Assembly: GCA_013397115.1 (NCBI GenBank)
Contig: VWZW01001167.1
Location: 2,152,903-2,216,902, forward strand
Source: Edolisoma coerulescens
Taxonomy: Eukaryota > Chordata > Aves > Passeriformes > Campephagidae
DNA length: 64,000 nt
Reading direction: 5' to 3'
Shown here: positions 11,801 to 26,800 of the stretch, piece after piece
Layout of the letters: each line of letters begins with the position of its first letter
Position numbering within the stretch: position 1 is the first letter of the stretch
Notes under the pieces: generated by a model
Seen by the model: only the letters and a program-made list of their open reading frames with translations
Told to the model about the DNA's origin: nothing
The model's database searches: none
Made by a program: the position numbers and the translations under genes

Positions 11801-14800
11801 ATTTTTGTTACAACTTAACTTATTTTTCCATATTGGATAGAACAGGCAGTAAGACAAATGAAACAGAGTGCACGGTAATATTGAATACATTCTTGAAAAC
11901 CCATTTTATCCTTTGTGGTACTTGGAAATGCACTCAAAATGCACCCTTAGTGGGCATTCTACTACTCTTTTCTAATTAATATATTGATATGGATATAAAC
12001 CAAGTGGTGAAATTGAATGCTCCTCATATCCCTATTTTTCCAGCAGATGATTCAGAATCACGTTTTCATTTAGGCCAACACTCATATTTGTTTCAGCTTT
12101 AAGAAGATATTAAATATTCTACTTTAATCTCCTATTTTGCTGTGTGAAGAAATACCTTCATTCTTGTGATATAGAATTTTATTTCATAGAGTATTTAAAT
12201 ATTAATATTTTAAAACCAAAACTTTATTTTATATATACAATATCTGTGCTGATATCTTTAGTTGTGTTTGCCAATGCAAATACTTAATGACAACATTTTA
12301 AAGCTATTTAGGATCACACTGCTAGTAGCTGACAACCTTTTGGCATTCTTTGCATGTCCTAGAGATAAAGAACTACATCCTATCTAATTATTTTGTTTTC
12401 CAAATATTTGGACAAAGTACTAAGTAAGCTAAAACCAATAAAAATATTTTTATTTGCAAGTAGGCTAAAATTGTGATATAAAAATATTTGCCAATTGAGT
12501 CAATTTGGATAAAATGTAATGGTACATCAATTTTTCTTGTTTTTCAATGACATTTTCAAAAAAATAGCTAGGTTAAGTAGGCCATGACAGTGTCTAGATA
12601 TTCCACCTTCAATCCACATGATTCATTTATTGATATTGTGAAGTACTTTTGAAAGTCTTTTAATGAAATCTTATGAATGGTTTAATATATCATAGACTCT
12701 ACTTGGAATAGATGACCTTTCACGAAATCTCTAAATCAGAGTCAAGATTATCAGCAATAAAATTTTACAGTCTCTCAAATTTACATGGCACTTTACAAAA
12801 GGATAGAAAGGCAAGTTTGCTCTCTTGAAAAGATTAAAATCTAATGCTTCATCCCTTATTGACAAAACTCCAGCAGACCTCACTGAAATCTCCAGGTATG
12901 GAGAAATCTAGAGGTAGCTAGGAAATATTAGCAAACAGATGAAAGATCTCAAAGAGGTGTAACATTTGAGGAAGCTTGTGGGGATAACAGCTGATGTGAC
13001 AAAAGACACTTGGAGGTGATTTCAGAGAAACAGAGGAAGGTAGTCATGTCTAAGATGAATTGACACACACCAGCTGTGCTAGGAAGGCACTATTAGTGGC
13101 TATGTGATGTTGATCAGGACACAGAGAGGAAAAACAATAATTTTGTTGATAGTTCAGGACCCAGGAAATAAAAGTTCAACCTATTATTTCCCCATAAGTC
13201 TTCTTTGCAACTCTCAGAGTACTAAAAGTCTGCCAGTGTGGATTTCCCTTCCCAGATCAGATCTAAGCTGAATGCATGTACAGCAGTTATCACAAATAAG
13301 ATGAAAGTCAGCAGGAAGATCTTGTTTATTATAGATATTTCAACAGGTTTGATGTTTCTTCTGTTTGAGTTTTCAACACCATGAAGTATACAAACTGACT
13401 GGGTAGTTAGGAAAAAAGCAAGCTGCTCAACTTTTTCCAAATAGGAATTACTATTTGCAGAATTTTTCTTGGTTCATCCTAGAAATGATAAACCCTTCAC
13501 CACTTTATTATGCTTCATGAACTTAGATTAATCAGATTTTATTAAACCTAAACCTATTTCTTTGAGATGGGTTAAGCAAACTTCACCTGACTAGAGTATC
13601 TTAATACAATCAAACCTTTTTGACTTGTTATACATCCCCTGCAAATTCAGTTTGTGTATTCATGTCTCTCTATGTATCTGTATATATCTTGATATCTGTA
13701 TATCCGTAGCGTTTTTTTAGCACTATTAAATGTAAACTCAAAAGATTATATGCCCTAGTCTCCTGTTTTATTTTTATGTAAAATTCAGGGTTTAGAGATT
13801 AGTGTACACAGAAACATCTCCCATCATCATGTGTGGTTATGTGCTATAGCCACATCCTAAGTTAACATCAGGGCAGGACCTGGTGCACACTTGTGTTTTC
13901 AGGCTTTCACAGGAGGAAGAGATCTATGTGTGTGAGAGGGAGCTACAGCATGCTTTGACCAGAGTCCCCAGACTTGCTCAAATTATGGAAAGTTTAGCCT
14001 GCAGTTTGAAAATTCAATCTTACCTTATTTAAGACATCTAATAAGGAATTTGGATGAGCAATGCTTGAAGGATAAAACTATTTGAGGTTTATTTTAACTA
14101 GATCTCTGTTTGAAAAAAAAAGTCATGGTATAGTCAAGGGAAATGTGATAGACAGAGGGGGTGAAAGCAAGGGCAGTGAAGCTGACCTCACTTGTACACA
14201 GATTTGTATTAGCTAGCTGTAGCAGTAGTGTCACTTTGAACACCTTTCCAAATGTCAGGCAGATCCTTAAGCAGAAGATGTTTGCAAGGCTATTGAACAC
14301 AGAATACTTACCAAATCCTTTCCCATTTTGGCCAATTTCAATTGAACGTAGGCTGCCTAATTTTTTTGTCTTAATCTTGAATGTATCAACCTTTAATATT
14401 AAAATATAGTTATTAAAAATATTATACCAATGTTTGGAAGCTTACAAATTTATCTAGGCCAGTTCTGAGACCAATTCAAGTGTAATAGTAGAAATGCAGA
14501 ATAAGTGAACCACTAACGTGGTTTATTTTCCTTACTGAAAATGTGTGGCATAGATCCTCTCTTACTAGGTCTCAGTTTAAACACAAAAGATTTCAACTTT
14601 TCAACTATGTTCAACTATTTCAACTTATAGTATGACAATCCTTACTTCTTTCTTGACTTTCATCTACCAGAAAAACATTTTTGGTCTCGTGAATTCTTAA
14701 ATGATATAGTCTTCTAAAATGTTTTTAGTATATGATATATAAATAGAAATTCAGGAACATAATAATTAAAGGCTTTTACTACATGTACCATTATCTCTCT

Positions 14801-17800
14801 CAAATATGATATACTTTAATTTAAAATATTACTTTGTTTCATATTGCAGATTTTTAAAAAGAGATCCTTTTTTCCTAAGACCTTTCACATAACTGGCTAC
14901 CCATCAACTTAGCTGGATTGCTGATGGGATTTCTACATATCTACTCTTCTTTTTTGAAGGGTAATAACACCTCCTGTGTAGTACCAGCCAAAAGGAAGTA
15001 CTTCTCGAGACACTTTTTTACTTGTTCCTTGTGCCTGTAGGTAACCAGATTTATTATCCTCCTCCATATGGAAGACAAATCATGGGTAAATATCTTTATC
15101 ACACAGATATCCTCGCTGAAGAAACTCAGACCAACTCCTGGGAAAAATATGTTTAATATTGCTGGAGATAATGACGTAGATCTCTTAAGGAATATATTTT
15201 CACTGGAGTTCTAATTATTTAGTCATTACCTTTCAATAAATCCACATGAGAAAGTTACAGACAATATATATATTTATTTCTTTTTTACTTAAGGGTAACC
15301 ATCATTGTACCCCGCTGCACAGGCAGTGACCAAATGGAGCAATTTCTTTGCCAGAGTAATACGTTTATTAAATAGGGAGAACATCCAGCCAAGGTACTAG
15401 GACATCATGCAGAGAATCTGCATTCTTATGCAAATATCTGTATCTGAACTAAGGGTCTCTGAATAACAGCCTAAAGCATGATGGATATCAGGATCAGGCT
15501 GATGTGTACAGTTCCATTTTATCTGGTTATAGGCTTATACATTCAGGGAGGCTCACAGCACCAGTTTCCATGGCAAGGTAAAATGATGGGATGTAAGAGA
15601 CTGATGTGTTCTCACGCACAATATTCAAAGTTTGTGCAACAGCACGGGATAGTGCACATACAGAAGAGACAGAAGAGCAGCAGGGACAGCTAGATACAAT
15701 AGAAATAAAATGCCCCTCTGGTTACTCTGGTGAAAAGGCAAAACACAGGGAGAGCTGAGGCTATACCTCATGTAGTGATGAGGAAAACAGAATAAATGCC
15801 TCAAGTTTTCTAAAGAACTTGCATAGATATAATGTTCGCTTTTCCAGTACAGAAATGAACACAACCTATAAAATCTGTGTACTCACCTTTCCCCTTTCAA
15901 AGGCGTTTTGATGCTCCAGTGACTGAGAGAGTTGAAATGCTTCAGATTTGTCCTCATTCCCAAATAAAATAATATGCACATTGGCATCAGTCCCTGCTCC
16001 CCTTTTGTCACCTGTGTACACTTTAATAGTATACTCTGTCAAATTTTTTACTTGACTCTTTATTCAAGTTGTTATCTATGTCATTCATTTGTTCCTTTCC
16101 TCTAATAACACAAGATCCTGGGATTTCTCTCTGTGTTTCAGGGTTATTTGCATTCACAGAAAATTCTCTGAAAAACAGAACATATGTTTTTGTGGTAAGT
16201 AAATAATATGTTAAGAGAAAAAAATCCTATGGGCAGCTAAAATGGGCGTATTTTTAAAATCTCTATTGACAGAATCACTCTGTGGTAGTTACTTTGATTC
16301 AGTGTCTGCTCAGTTCTTTCAGCTATTATGCTTTAAAAAAACATTACTAGCTTTACATAATAGACTTACTCATTCACTTCAAATACACAGATAGGATGCT
16401 CCTTCACAGCTTCTTGCACATGCAATTTTTTAATGTCCAGTTTGCAGCCTGCAAAGAAGGAAAGAGAGTGTAGTGAAAAGGTTCCATTGCATGACAAGAA
16501 ATTAGATAGAGTGTTGTTGGTATAATGGTGTCATTCTTACTATATTAAAACTTCATTTTTTAATTAATTTATGAATGCAAACAACCGAGTTGAAAGTGCT
16601 GGAACAACTACAAGATTCTTTATTTTGTTCCTATTTGTAAACCTCAACTTAGAAATTCAGGAGTAAGCATTTCCTTTGTCTTAGTGAGGCAAAGGAGTGT
16701 TGTCCTCACTGTCCTTGGACAGACACGCAGAAAAGATTCAGCATGACTCAGGCAGGCACATTTGAGAAGGAAGAGCAGAAATACAGGTCTGGTGCTTCCT
16801 CCTCAGTGGCTGGTTGACAAGAGGATTGCAGCTCTGTTCCACGAGCAGCACAAAGAGGATCCCGTTAGGTGGCAGGTAGGAAGGGAGTTCAGCAGCTCAC
16901 TGCATCCCTCTGCTGTTTGGGAAAGAACTGATCTCTGACTAACATTCCTTTTTGAACTTTCTGCTGGGGGCTTCAGCTACAGGGCCTGAATCTCTTGCCA
17001 CTAGTTAGTCATGAACACTATTCGTTTTCCCTTCTCCTCTACTATTTGTCACTTCAGCCCTGTTCAAAAAACTGCATTCCAATCTCTTTTACTACTATTC
17101 AAGTCCCTTTAATTATACCAATAGGATACAATCAGGCTCCTGTGGAGGAATCCAGGACATTTTGTTACACTCATGACCTGCCAAGATAGTACATGGAGAG
17201 AGTCAGAAGACTTAGGAAGTGACCTTGAAACATCTGCTCTTAAAAACTTGCTCTGATAAGGAATGAAAGCATAAATGCACTAGAGAGCATTGCCTGGGCT
17301 GATCAGTCCTGCAGGGTACACCTGACTTTAAACATTAAAGAGATTTTATGGGGTTTGGGATTTTTGGTTCAAGGTCTTGGTCCAAACTAGTCTCAGTTCA
17401 AACAAGTCTAATTACAGTATGGACACCTTTACTGATCTGAAGTGTTTTATCATCTAACTCCTTTGGAGGGAATATCTATTATACATCTGCCCAATCCTCT
17501 CTTCATAGCACACACAGAGGCGATGAGCCCAATGTCCCTCCTTGAATTGTGTTTTCAAACCTGAATGGAAAAGTCTTGCCTGTGACGCTCTCCGTGGCGC
17601 CCTTTGGCAACACACAATTGCCACATTCAGTGGCTGTCAGTCAGACAGATGGCTGTAGTTTCACAACTGAAGCTGTGGGGAATAAAAGCAGCAAGCTACA
17701 CGCCTGGCTCCCTGCAGCAGCATGGCAGGGCTGTCCCTGTCCTCCCCCTCCCCTCTACAGTAACTGCAGCTCCACACTGTATCCCTAGGAGTGACCAAGG

Positions 17801-20800
17801 CAGCCTGTGCTGGGGTGTGGGATGTGTTGACCAGCCAAGGAGTATGGAAGAGTTACAGCCCAAATGTCACCTTACCTACTTGGTTGAAATCAGGTGGTGT
17901 GTCTAAAAGGTTTTTATGAGGAGCCTACAGATGGGCATACAAAAAAAGGACAGACAAAGTGCAAGCACAGAACCCTTGTTTCCCTAGAAAACTGTCTGAA
18001 ATGGTCAATTGTAATACATAGTAATGATTTCCAATCATATAGCAAATTTCATTAACGGACTTCAAAAAAACTTTATAATTAATTCTTTGAATTAGTAGCC
18101 TGATAGCCATCCTACAGATAAAGCAAAGAGATGTTGAGGTCAAGGCAATTTTAAGGAAGTTCAGTGACAAAACTTGCTGACTGCCAAACAGAGGTAAAGT
18201 TTCCCTCTGAATGTCACGGGGAGAAAACAGAATAGGTGGTGAAAACAGTGAAAATAATTGAGTTACAGAAGAAAAATTAAACAATACCAATTTCTTTCTT
18301 GAGCCATAATTATTCTCCTAGATAACTTATTAGTAGAACATGTATTAAGCGCAGAATATAATTATTCATCTTAATTTTCAGTTCTTTCTTCTTGTATGCA
18401 AAGGAATAGTTTACTTTCTTAATGCAATAATGTTATAACCTTTAGATCTGAGGATTTTAATTTGTCAAAATGTAGGATTTTGCTTTATAAAGTATTACCC
18501 TTTAGCAAAAATAGCCAAAAGGAATTAATTAGGACTTAACTCTGGCAGTGACTTCATTGCCTTTAACAGGATGCTAGCTGTGTGATTTACATCACTGACT
18601 TTAGAAAGTAAAAAGTATTTTATCTGTTTTACTGCTGATCAAAAGAACAATTTTTTCTCCCAAGTCAACAGCATCCACGATAACTAGAAATGACTAAAAT
18701 AAAATTATTCAGTATTTTAATATTAAACCATGTTACTTAACTGTATGGAAAAACTTGAAAATAATATGTAGGAAGTACAAGAATGGATTAAAAGGTAAAT
18801 TTAAAAATACTTTAAGATAGAGTACCTCATTTTCCTCTACCTGCTGTACATTCTGCAATGACTGGAGAAGGGATCTGTCCCCTGTGTCACCATAAGTACC
18901 ATATATACATGCAGTCATATGCACTAAATTTCTCTCATTCAAAATATTTCTCGAAAATACTGTTAGATGATATGTAACCACTGCAATATCAAGCAAAAAG
19001 AGATCTTGTTAAGACTGTGCCACAACCTTGCTCAGCTATTTGACAGCATGGCATTGTAACAGTTGGATGCCATTAAAAATTCAAACACTTGAAAATAATA
19101 GTAAAAGCCAAAATTTTTGCAATTTTTTCCCTTATTTTGTCTTCTGATTGTTTTGTCACAGTCTCCCAGATCTGAAACTTGAGAAGTGAGGCTGGACCAG
19201 CCCGAAACAAAAAAATGAAGGGATTGCATTTGGAACGTTTGATTCTTGGATCACTGTGTCAAAGAGCAGCAAGAGCAGACCTGCCTCACGAGAGTGGACA
19301 AGGTAGGAGCTGAGCAAGAGCCCAGCTCAGGCAGTGCCCTCTCTGACCAGACAACAGTTCTGCAGCATCTGCGTAGGGCAGGCAGAGCTGTCAACAGTCC
19401 CAGATGCAGCAAACAGTGAAAAACACCTGGGATCCATCCTGGTGATTGAGATGGGAGCAGAAGGAGAAAGAGCCAGAGAAGGACTGAAAATAAGGCTACA
19501 ACATAGGTCCAAAGTCTGTGCAGAGGCAGAGGGCAGAGAGAGAACTAGAGAAAGATGTGCATCGGATGTATCTCAGGCGTGATCTGACCTGGACGTCCTC
19601 TACCCATCGTGGCTGGAGGTCCCAGGTGAGGCCAGCCAAAGCAAGTTAGATCTGTAGGCTCATCGTGGCCCTGACACACCGGAGTCAAGTAGAGGCTGCA
19701 TTCATGAACTTTGGGTCAGATCATACAGTGGATATCACTAGCATCATACAAAGAAGGGCAGTTGAGGAAGATTAATGTAGGCAAGGGTAGAGGGCTAAAA
19801 TGCCTAAATAGTGATCTTTGTTCAGGCAGTGCAATCTGATCATCACAGGACAAGTGTAGCAACCAAGATTTTGTCTCTCTAGTGTACTGAATAGATTGGA
19901 AAGGGGAAAGGTTAAAGAAATCTCTGAAAAGAAATTACATACAGTAAGGGTAACATATACCAATGTTACAACTCAATTAATTTCATAAAATTCTAATTAT
20001 TTCATAATATCAATGTGAATTATGGGTCTCTGTTAAAGTTGTGGAAAAAATCAGCTTGAAAGTGGCATAATAGTTTTTTATTTGATGTTTTCAATATTTA
20101 ATTGTTTTGCCTCAAAAACTACAGTAGTGGAAAATCGACCTTCTGAACAGCCCCGTGTGTGAGAGGAGAGAGACAGCACCATGTCATCCCTGGGGATTCC
20201 TGAGGTGAAAGCATCTCAAAAGAAGGCACAGTAAAGGGAAACTATTTATGTATATACTCAGCTGGAGGCCTCTGCTCATTAATACACCCAAAGGCACATG
20301 TGTGCACTGCCAGATCTCGAGGGTCTGTACTCTATCAACTGCGTTATGATGGCTTCAATTAGCCATTAGCATATGCTTCCTCAATCCCAAGCAGAAAATC
20401 TTTGTAAAAAGGAAAATATAACTCAGATAAAATACCAAGGCACTCTATGAATGACAGCTGTATATGAAATTTAACATCACATGGCTTCTGGTTATGGTGA
20501 GTGTGATTAGCTGCTTTCCATTCCAATTAATACAATACCGGTTTTGCTTTTAGCTGAGAAAAGGGAGAAAATAAATTAGATTTAGAAAGCTGTCAAAAAG
20601 GATATCTGTGTTTCACAATAAATTGCAAGTAAGTTTGTGTGTAAAGATCACTTTGAACTGCACGTGTACCACCTGCTGTGGAGCTGCTTAAAGCTCTCTT
20701 GGACATAAATGGCAAAGATTTGGGGGAATAGCTGCCCAAGTTTTTTTTCTTCATTGGTTACAAATCCCTCCTTGAAGACATCTAAAGCATGGGTGGAAAG

Positions 20801-23800
20801 ATATAAAAACCACAGAAATGAGCTATTTCATTTGTTTGTCCTTTTACCTAAGCATATAGGTCATATAATACCTATTCCTTGTTTGTGATTTTTTATCTCT
20901 TTATTTCAGAATATTTGCAAAGAATAAAAATATTACCAAAAATAAGAAAGAAAAAAAAAAAAAGCAAAGAATGGGGAAATTATTTTTTCAACCAAAAGGT
21001 CAGTGACAGAGCCAAGGTCCTAAGGACTCTAGTCTCACTGCCCCTTTATCACCCATGCTGCATCTTTCTCTCCTCCTTTCTGTGTGCTTGTACTTGTATC
21101 CTGAATACTTCTGCACGTGACAGTGATCAGTCCTTTGCAAGAGTGCACTCATGGCCTTTACATTAATCTGAAGGTCCTCTTTGTTTCAATCCTGTGTGTA
21201 GGAGATGAAAGCCATGGAGCCCTTCTGTGCCCATACTGTGTAAGTGGTCAAGTGAAAATAACACCTCTAAGCAATATAAAATCTAAAGACTAGATACAAA
21301 TTTTACATTTTCAATTGCAGCCACAATACGCAAAAAACCCCAAACCTCAATCTCTGTTACTTCTACGGAGATGATTCACATACTTACTTCTGGATGCATT
21401 CAAACACCTCACTAAAACTGGGCCATAAGTTCCAACCCAAAGTGTGTAGGAGTAGTTCATTTTACGTCTACTTCAGCTCACTTTAGATGAGCTGACTTAT
21501 TTTTTACCCAAATAATTAATTCGTTTTCTGCATAAAACCCAGGCACAAATTATTTGAATGTGGAGTATCATCATTTGGTCTGTTAGTTAAGTTAGTATTT
21601 GTTCCATCATATGGCAGCATTCAGTAAGCATCACATTACAGAATAGGGTGGATTTCTTTTATTTCACTTAACCAAGGTGACAAATGTAAAAATTGTTGAG
21701 CTAATTTTAGGAGGCATAAATATTTGGAGTGTATAAAGGTAATAAAGCTGAAGCTTATATGTAGTTTTGAGCTGTTATTTACTGAGAATATTTGTTTGGA
21801 ATGTGCAAACAAACAACAAAATCGCTTAATAGTAAATGAGCTATAAAAAAGCATGTTGTTAATGTCAGTAATAAGACCAGCTGAGGACTAAACAAAACAG
21901 AATAGAAATATTACAGTATTGCAAGAGAAGGATATTTCTTATAAACTGTTCTTTGTAGCATATAATAATGCTTCTGTGCAATCAAATGAATGTTGCATTT
22001 CCCACTTTACGCTACAGAAATTAAGCTGAGTGGGTCGCATTTTCCTTCATACATTTTAAATTCTTATCCAGTCTTTATGAATCATTAAATAAAGACAATA
22101 AAAATTTCTGTTTTGATAAAGGTTTCTACTGGAATATTAGGACATATTAACCTCCTGAACCACTCTACTGCTTTGAAGTAGATTTATACCTACCAGAAAG
22201 TGCTTCTTTTAATGGCCACTGTATAGGGAATTCAATCCATCTGTCTCCATTAGGAGAAAGAGGAAGAGTTTTATTTATGGTGAGACTAAAGGTATCCAGG
22301 GTTGATGTGTTCTGTATTTTAAAGTGACGAAGAGACAATGGGGATCTGCTGTTTTCCAAACTCTGGAGACCAAGTCTCACTTTATAAAGCATTCCCAGAT
22401 CAGATGGCAAATGTATCTAGGAATCAACAAATCAATGAGTTAGCATCCGAAGAGAGGTATACAGATAAATGCATAGGTAGTTTACAGGAGGAGAGGAAGT
22501 TTGCCCTAAAGGAGTCAGCGTAGTCCTGGATGCATTTCCATCAGTCTTGGTGCTAAAAGTCCCATCCAGTTGAAGAGCAGCAGAACCAGGTTGACTGTAG
22601 GCTCTTAAGGACATTTTAGCTTAATCCTCTAGGGGCATTCATTGTAATTGTTCTATCAAATTCAAATTACATACGACAATGATTTCTAATGTGAATAAGT
22701 AATGCTAATGCCATTTAAAATGATATGCATTATTAACTATGACTATTTGTTGGGGAAAAAAAAGTATGCTTGATCATCCTGAACTTGAGAAAGCCAGAAA
22801 TTAAAAATGAAATCTGGCATGCAACTGAAAACTTCAGTTCTGATTTTCTTGAATATTTAAACAATAATACCTCCAATATTTACAGCACTACTTGATTATT
22901 TCTCTTTAAAAGGAAACTCAAAGAAAATTTAAATATAGGCAAATCTATATAATATTTTACATCATATGTTATTTGGTTCTCAGTCTGATGTTCCACTTTG
23001 TTTTCCATGGAAACTGGATTTGACTTGCCGTTGCTTCCATAAAAAACCATAACCAGCTTGGATATATTTTCTGACAACTTTTCAAACTCTGATTTTGTTT
23101 CTTCTTGATGTTTTGTGAAATAAATCCTCCATCTGCCTTCTGAACAAATAAAATAAGGAAAATAAAAAGGAAAAAAACCTAAGGATGTTTCTGTTTTCAT
23201 ATATTAACAAAGCTATCTGATATAAAACTTCTAAGACACGCCTTGTTCTACATGGGGAACATTATTTTATAAGCATGTCACCTGGGTATTGAGCACCTCC
23301 CTAAGTTTATTGCCATTTTTTACTATTACAAAGGGGAAACTATTGTCAGTACTAGTAAGTATAATGACATATTGTGATGAAAATATTCTCACATTATTAT
23401 TTCAGAACTGATTAATAAAACAGTCAATGTAATGACAGAAGCTATACCTGAATTCATTTGCTCTCTTCCTAAAGGCCAAGCAGATGTGCTCCTCCTCTCC
23501 TGAACTTCTAATTTAAAAAAGATCAAATTAATATTTTTGTAGAACAGTGTCTATATGATAATAAAGGTCTGTATTCATGTCTAGTGAGGCAGCTGATTGA
23601 GTATTATACAATTTATATTAAAGATTTAACTAGGAAGTGTACAATGGGATTTTCTATTTAAGCATCATCTCCTAAAAATCATCCAACTAAATGAACTGAC
23701 TCTAGGGCTGGCTCTTTACTAGGAACATGGTTGTAACATGAAGATTCAAGTATTTTTTATCTTAAAGCATTTCTGTTTCATTTGTACAATTTATGCTCTG

Positions 23801-26800
23801 GATGAATGAGCACTAATTGGATGTCTTTAATGCCCATTCTAGGGGCTGATGTTCCTCCCACAGATATTAGTCCCCATTGATTTCATTGGGATTTGGTCTA
23901 GATCAAAGCTGCTCACAAACAGTAGGTAGTGACCTGAACCAAAAATAAGAAGACTTCTTTTGAGTTCATAATCAACATTGGATTTGCCAATTATTGTATA
24001 AAGAAACTCACAGGAACATTTGTCCAAATCAATGAAGTCTAGTGGAAACAGAATTAAATATTTCTATTTTTTTTCAGAAAAGTCCCAACATACAAACTAA
24101 ACCAAAGCTGAAATTATTTGCTTTTGCACATTAACAGTTTCCTCCTTTTCTTTCTGGTTTCTTTCTGGATGAACAAAAGTTAGAGATGATAAAGCAGAGG
24201 AAACGGATTGAACTGGAATCTTCTTCAGTCTCAAGAGACTATTGCTAGACAACTGCCAGCAAATGCCCTGGGATTTAGAAAGAAAAAAAACTAGAACATG
24301 TTCTGCAATCCAAGGACTCATCTATACTGTCAATTAACTCCTCTGAGAGGCAGGAGAATAAATACATCTGTCTTAGAGGTACATTCTGGGCTTTGGTGCC
24401 TACTGATCTGGTTGGAGCGTGCTGTGGTTCCTCCCAGCTTGCACACCAGATTGTATTGAAATCCACGCTTGGATTGAAACCACCACACAGGGAGGGAGCG
24501 TGTAAATTCCCTTCATGTCTTGACAAAGACCCACAGGCAGTGGGGTCAAAACTGCTCCTCTGTGGCCTGATTCCTCACGCGGTGTCAGTCAAAAGTATCT
24601 CCAGTTTCTGGCAAAAGCTGTCCAAAGAGTGTAGCATAAATACCATAAATCGGTCATCTTGAATACAACAGAGACACTTTCTCCACTGCTTAAACAGAGT
24701 TTTCCCTAGTTTTTACCACCTTTTCACTCTGCCTAGCAAGTAATTGGTATTAGAGGCTTAAAAAATAGTTTTCAGGTGTAGAAGACTTGGAGAGGCAGGA
24801 ATTTGTAAAAAGGAATAAGAAAAATTTGTTGCCATTTACACCACTGAAAATCTGGAGTAACAAAGCAGAAATTATCCTCTGGCAAATAGTGGTTATTAAG
24901 TGGTACTAAAACACCAAGTGTTCAGACACACTAATTCCCTACATAGTGACAATATTCTACTGGAATATTTTAAACCATAACTTGTTTGTAGAAGCAAATC
25001 ACATAGCACAATCTCCAGTTTGGCATGAATTTCTTAGCAGATCAAGGTTTGAAGATAGGGTTGACCTGTGGCATCCAGAGTTATTGAGGCAGATCTTTTT
25101 CCATCATGTCTTTCTTTAAGCCATGTTTGAGCCATAAACAATGTTTCTGTCACTGAAGAAGCTGACTCTTTCACAACAGTCTTCTCCAGAAGCCAATCAG
25201 AGCCTCTTCCTTTTTCAACCACCATCCTTTGCAGAATACCAGTATCTACTGCTTCCACTTGAAAAATATCCACCTGAAAAATTCAGAATCCAAAAGTCAT
25301 ATTGAAACAGAACTGTGTAACTAAATTATCCATGTATTTTGAAATACAAAAGTGAGAAGAAAATCAGGATTTTTTTATTAATTCAATAAATAGCAATGGA
25401 ACCAGAGATGACAAGTTTAAACACGCTAAATGCCTGCATTAAGAAGTATTTATTCCCTTTGTGGTTCTGCAGTTTACAGCTAAACTACCTCTTTGCCCAC
25501 ACAGAACTATCAGCTGCTTTCCCAAAATTGATGTTTAATGATCTAAAGGGAATTTATTTTAAACATGTCTTACTCTCAACAAAATAGACCCCAAAGGCTA
25601 CCATTTCAGAGATGAAATACAGGCAATGAGAAGAGCAGAAATGAGCATCACAGAAGGAATCTCTTAGGAAAGTATGCCAAACTTGGTTCCAGATTTGGAT
25701 TAACTTGGGGGGCTAGTTTCAATATAAGTAATTGAATTTAAGGAAAAATATTAAATAAAACTATGTTGAAATAAGTTCTGCTACTCTCTATCAGTTCAAA
25801 GGCCACAGTATTTTTACAATGTTTAGAACACTGAAGTAAGATTCCTAAAGAAAATCGTGATATATCAGACATTAAACACTTTCACAATACGTGATTCTGG
25901 GTTTTTATGAGTGTTGCACCTATTTCATGTTTCCTCAGCGGAAAAACAGACATTAAATTCTGGGCACAGAGACTTACCCCATTTTTTGCTCTATAGATTT
26001 ATGAATTATCATTTCTATGATTCAAATCTCATTTCTACTGGGGTTGATAACTCTTAAAATCTAGTGTTATTTGTGAGGGAATTTCCAGCATGATTTAAAG
26101 ATGTTTTTGAAGGGACTCGGTAGCAATAACAATGAAAACGCTTGAGTCCTGAGAAGCCTTCCCAACATAATTCACACTGAAGTTGCTCTGCCAGAGCAAG
26201 AGGGCAGCAACCCTTAAAGGTTTACACAGAGATGAAACAGAGAATAGCAGTTCTCTTGCTCCACCAGTCACAGTTTCTTTCCTGGACAGGTCTTCTAGCT
26301 GAAGAACTGATGAAAGATTTATGTCACAAAGACAACCAGCTTGCACCTTTATTAAACACAGCATAAGCTCAAATATCGAGCTTAAAATTGCAGATAGTAT
26401 ATGACCATCCACTTTGAAAAGAATCCCCAGAAACAGAAAAATTTTTAATTTGTTCTTCAAATTTTTTTCTCATTTTTCATTAGTATGTGAATATGAAAGT
26501 GTGTGTGTTTGTGAACTATATCTTTAACAGTCTCCTAAAAATCATAATCAACCTGTCACTGAATTACTCCATAACTTCTAGACTGAGAGGTCATGTTAGC
26601 CAAAAACTGCTGCAGTGCACCATCTAATCGTCACATCTGCATTATCACTCTTAAGTTATCATGTGAAATGGGAAAATGAGACAATGATATTAAGGAAAAA
26701 ATCTGAAAGAGCCACTTGAATAGCTACACTTCGTTACAAGGAGTCAAGGTTATCAGATGCTTAGTGAATTTAGCAGCAGAGCAAATACAGTGGAATGGCT

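Noticed and set aside
15028..15132. Minus-strand segment with a good acceptor (ttttcccag) and a donor (CAAG|GTAAAA)
   Set aside because: The one open frame (SFFSEDICVIKIF...) does not align to any PLAT segment.
26095..26460. Minus-strand open frame of 121 codons close to the 25066 exon
   Set aside because: Right strand, but the translation lacks every PLAT mark and no phase-compatible splice sites tie it to its neighbours.
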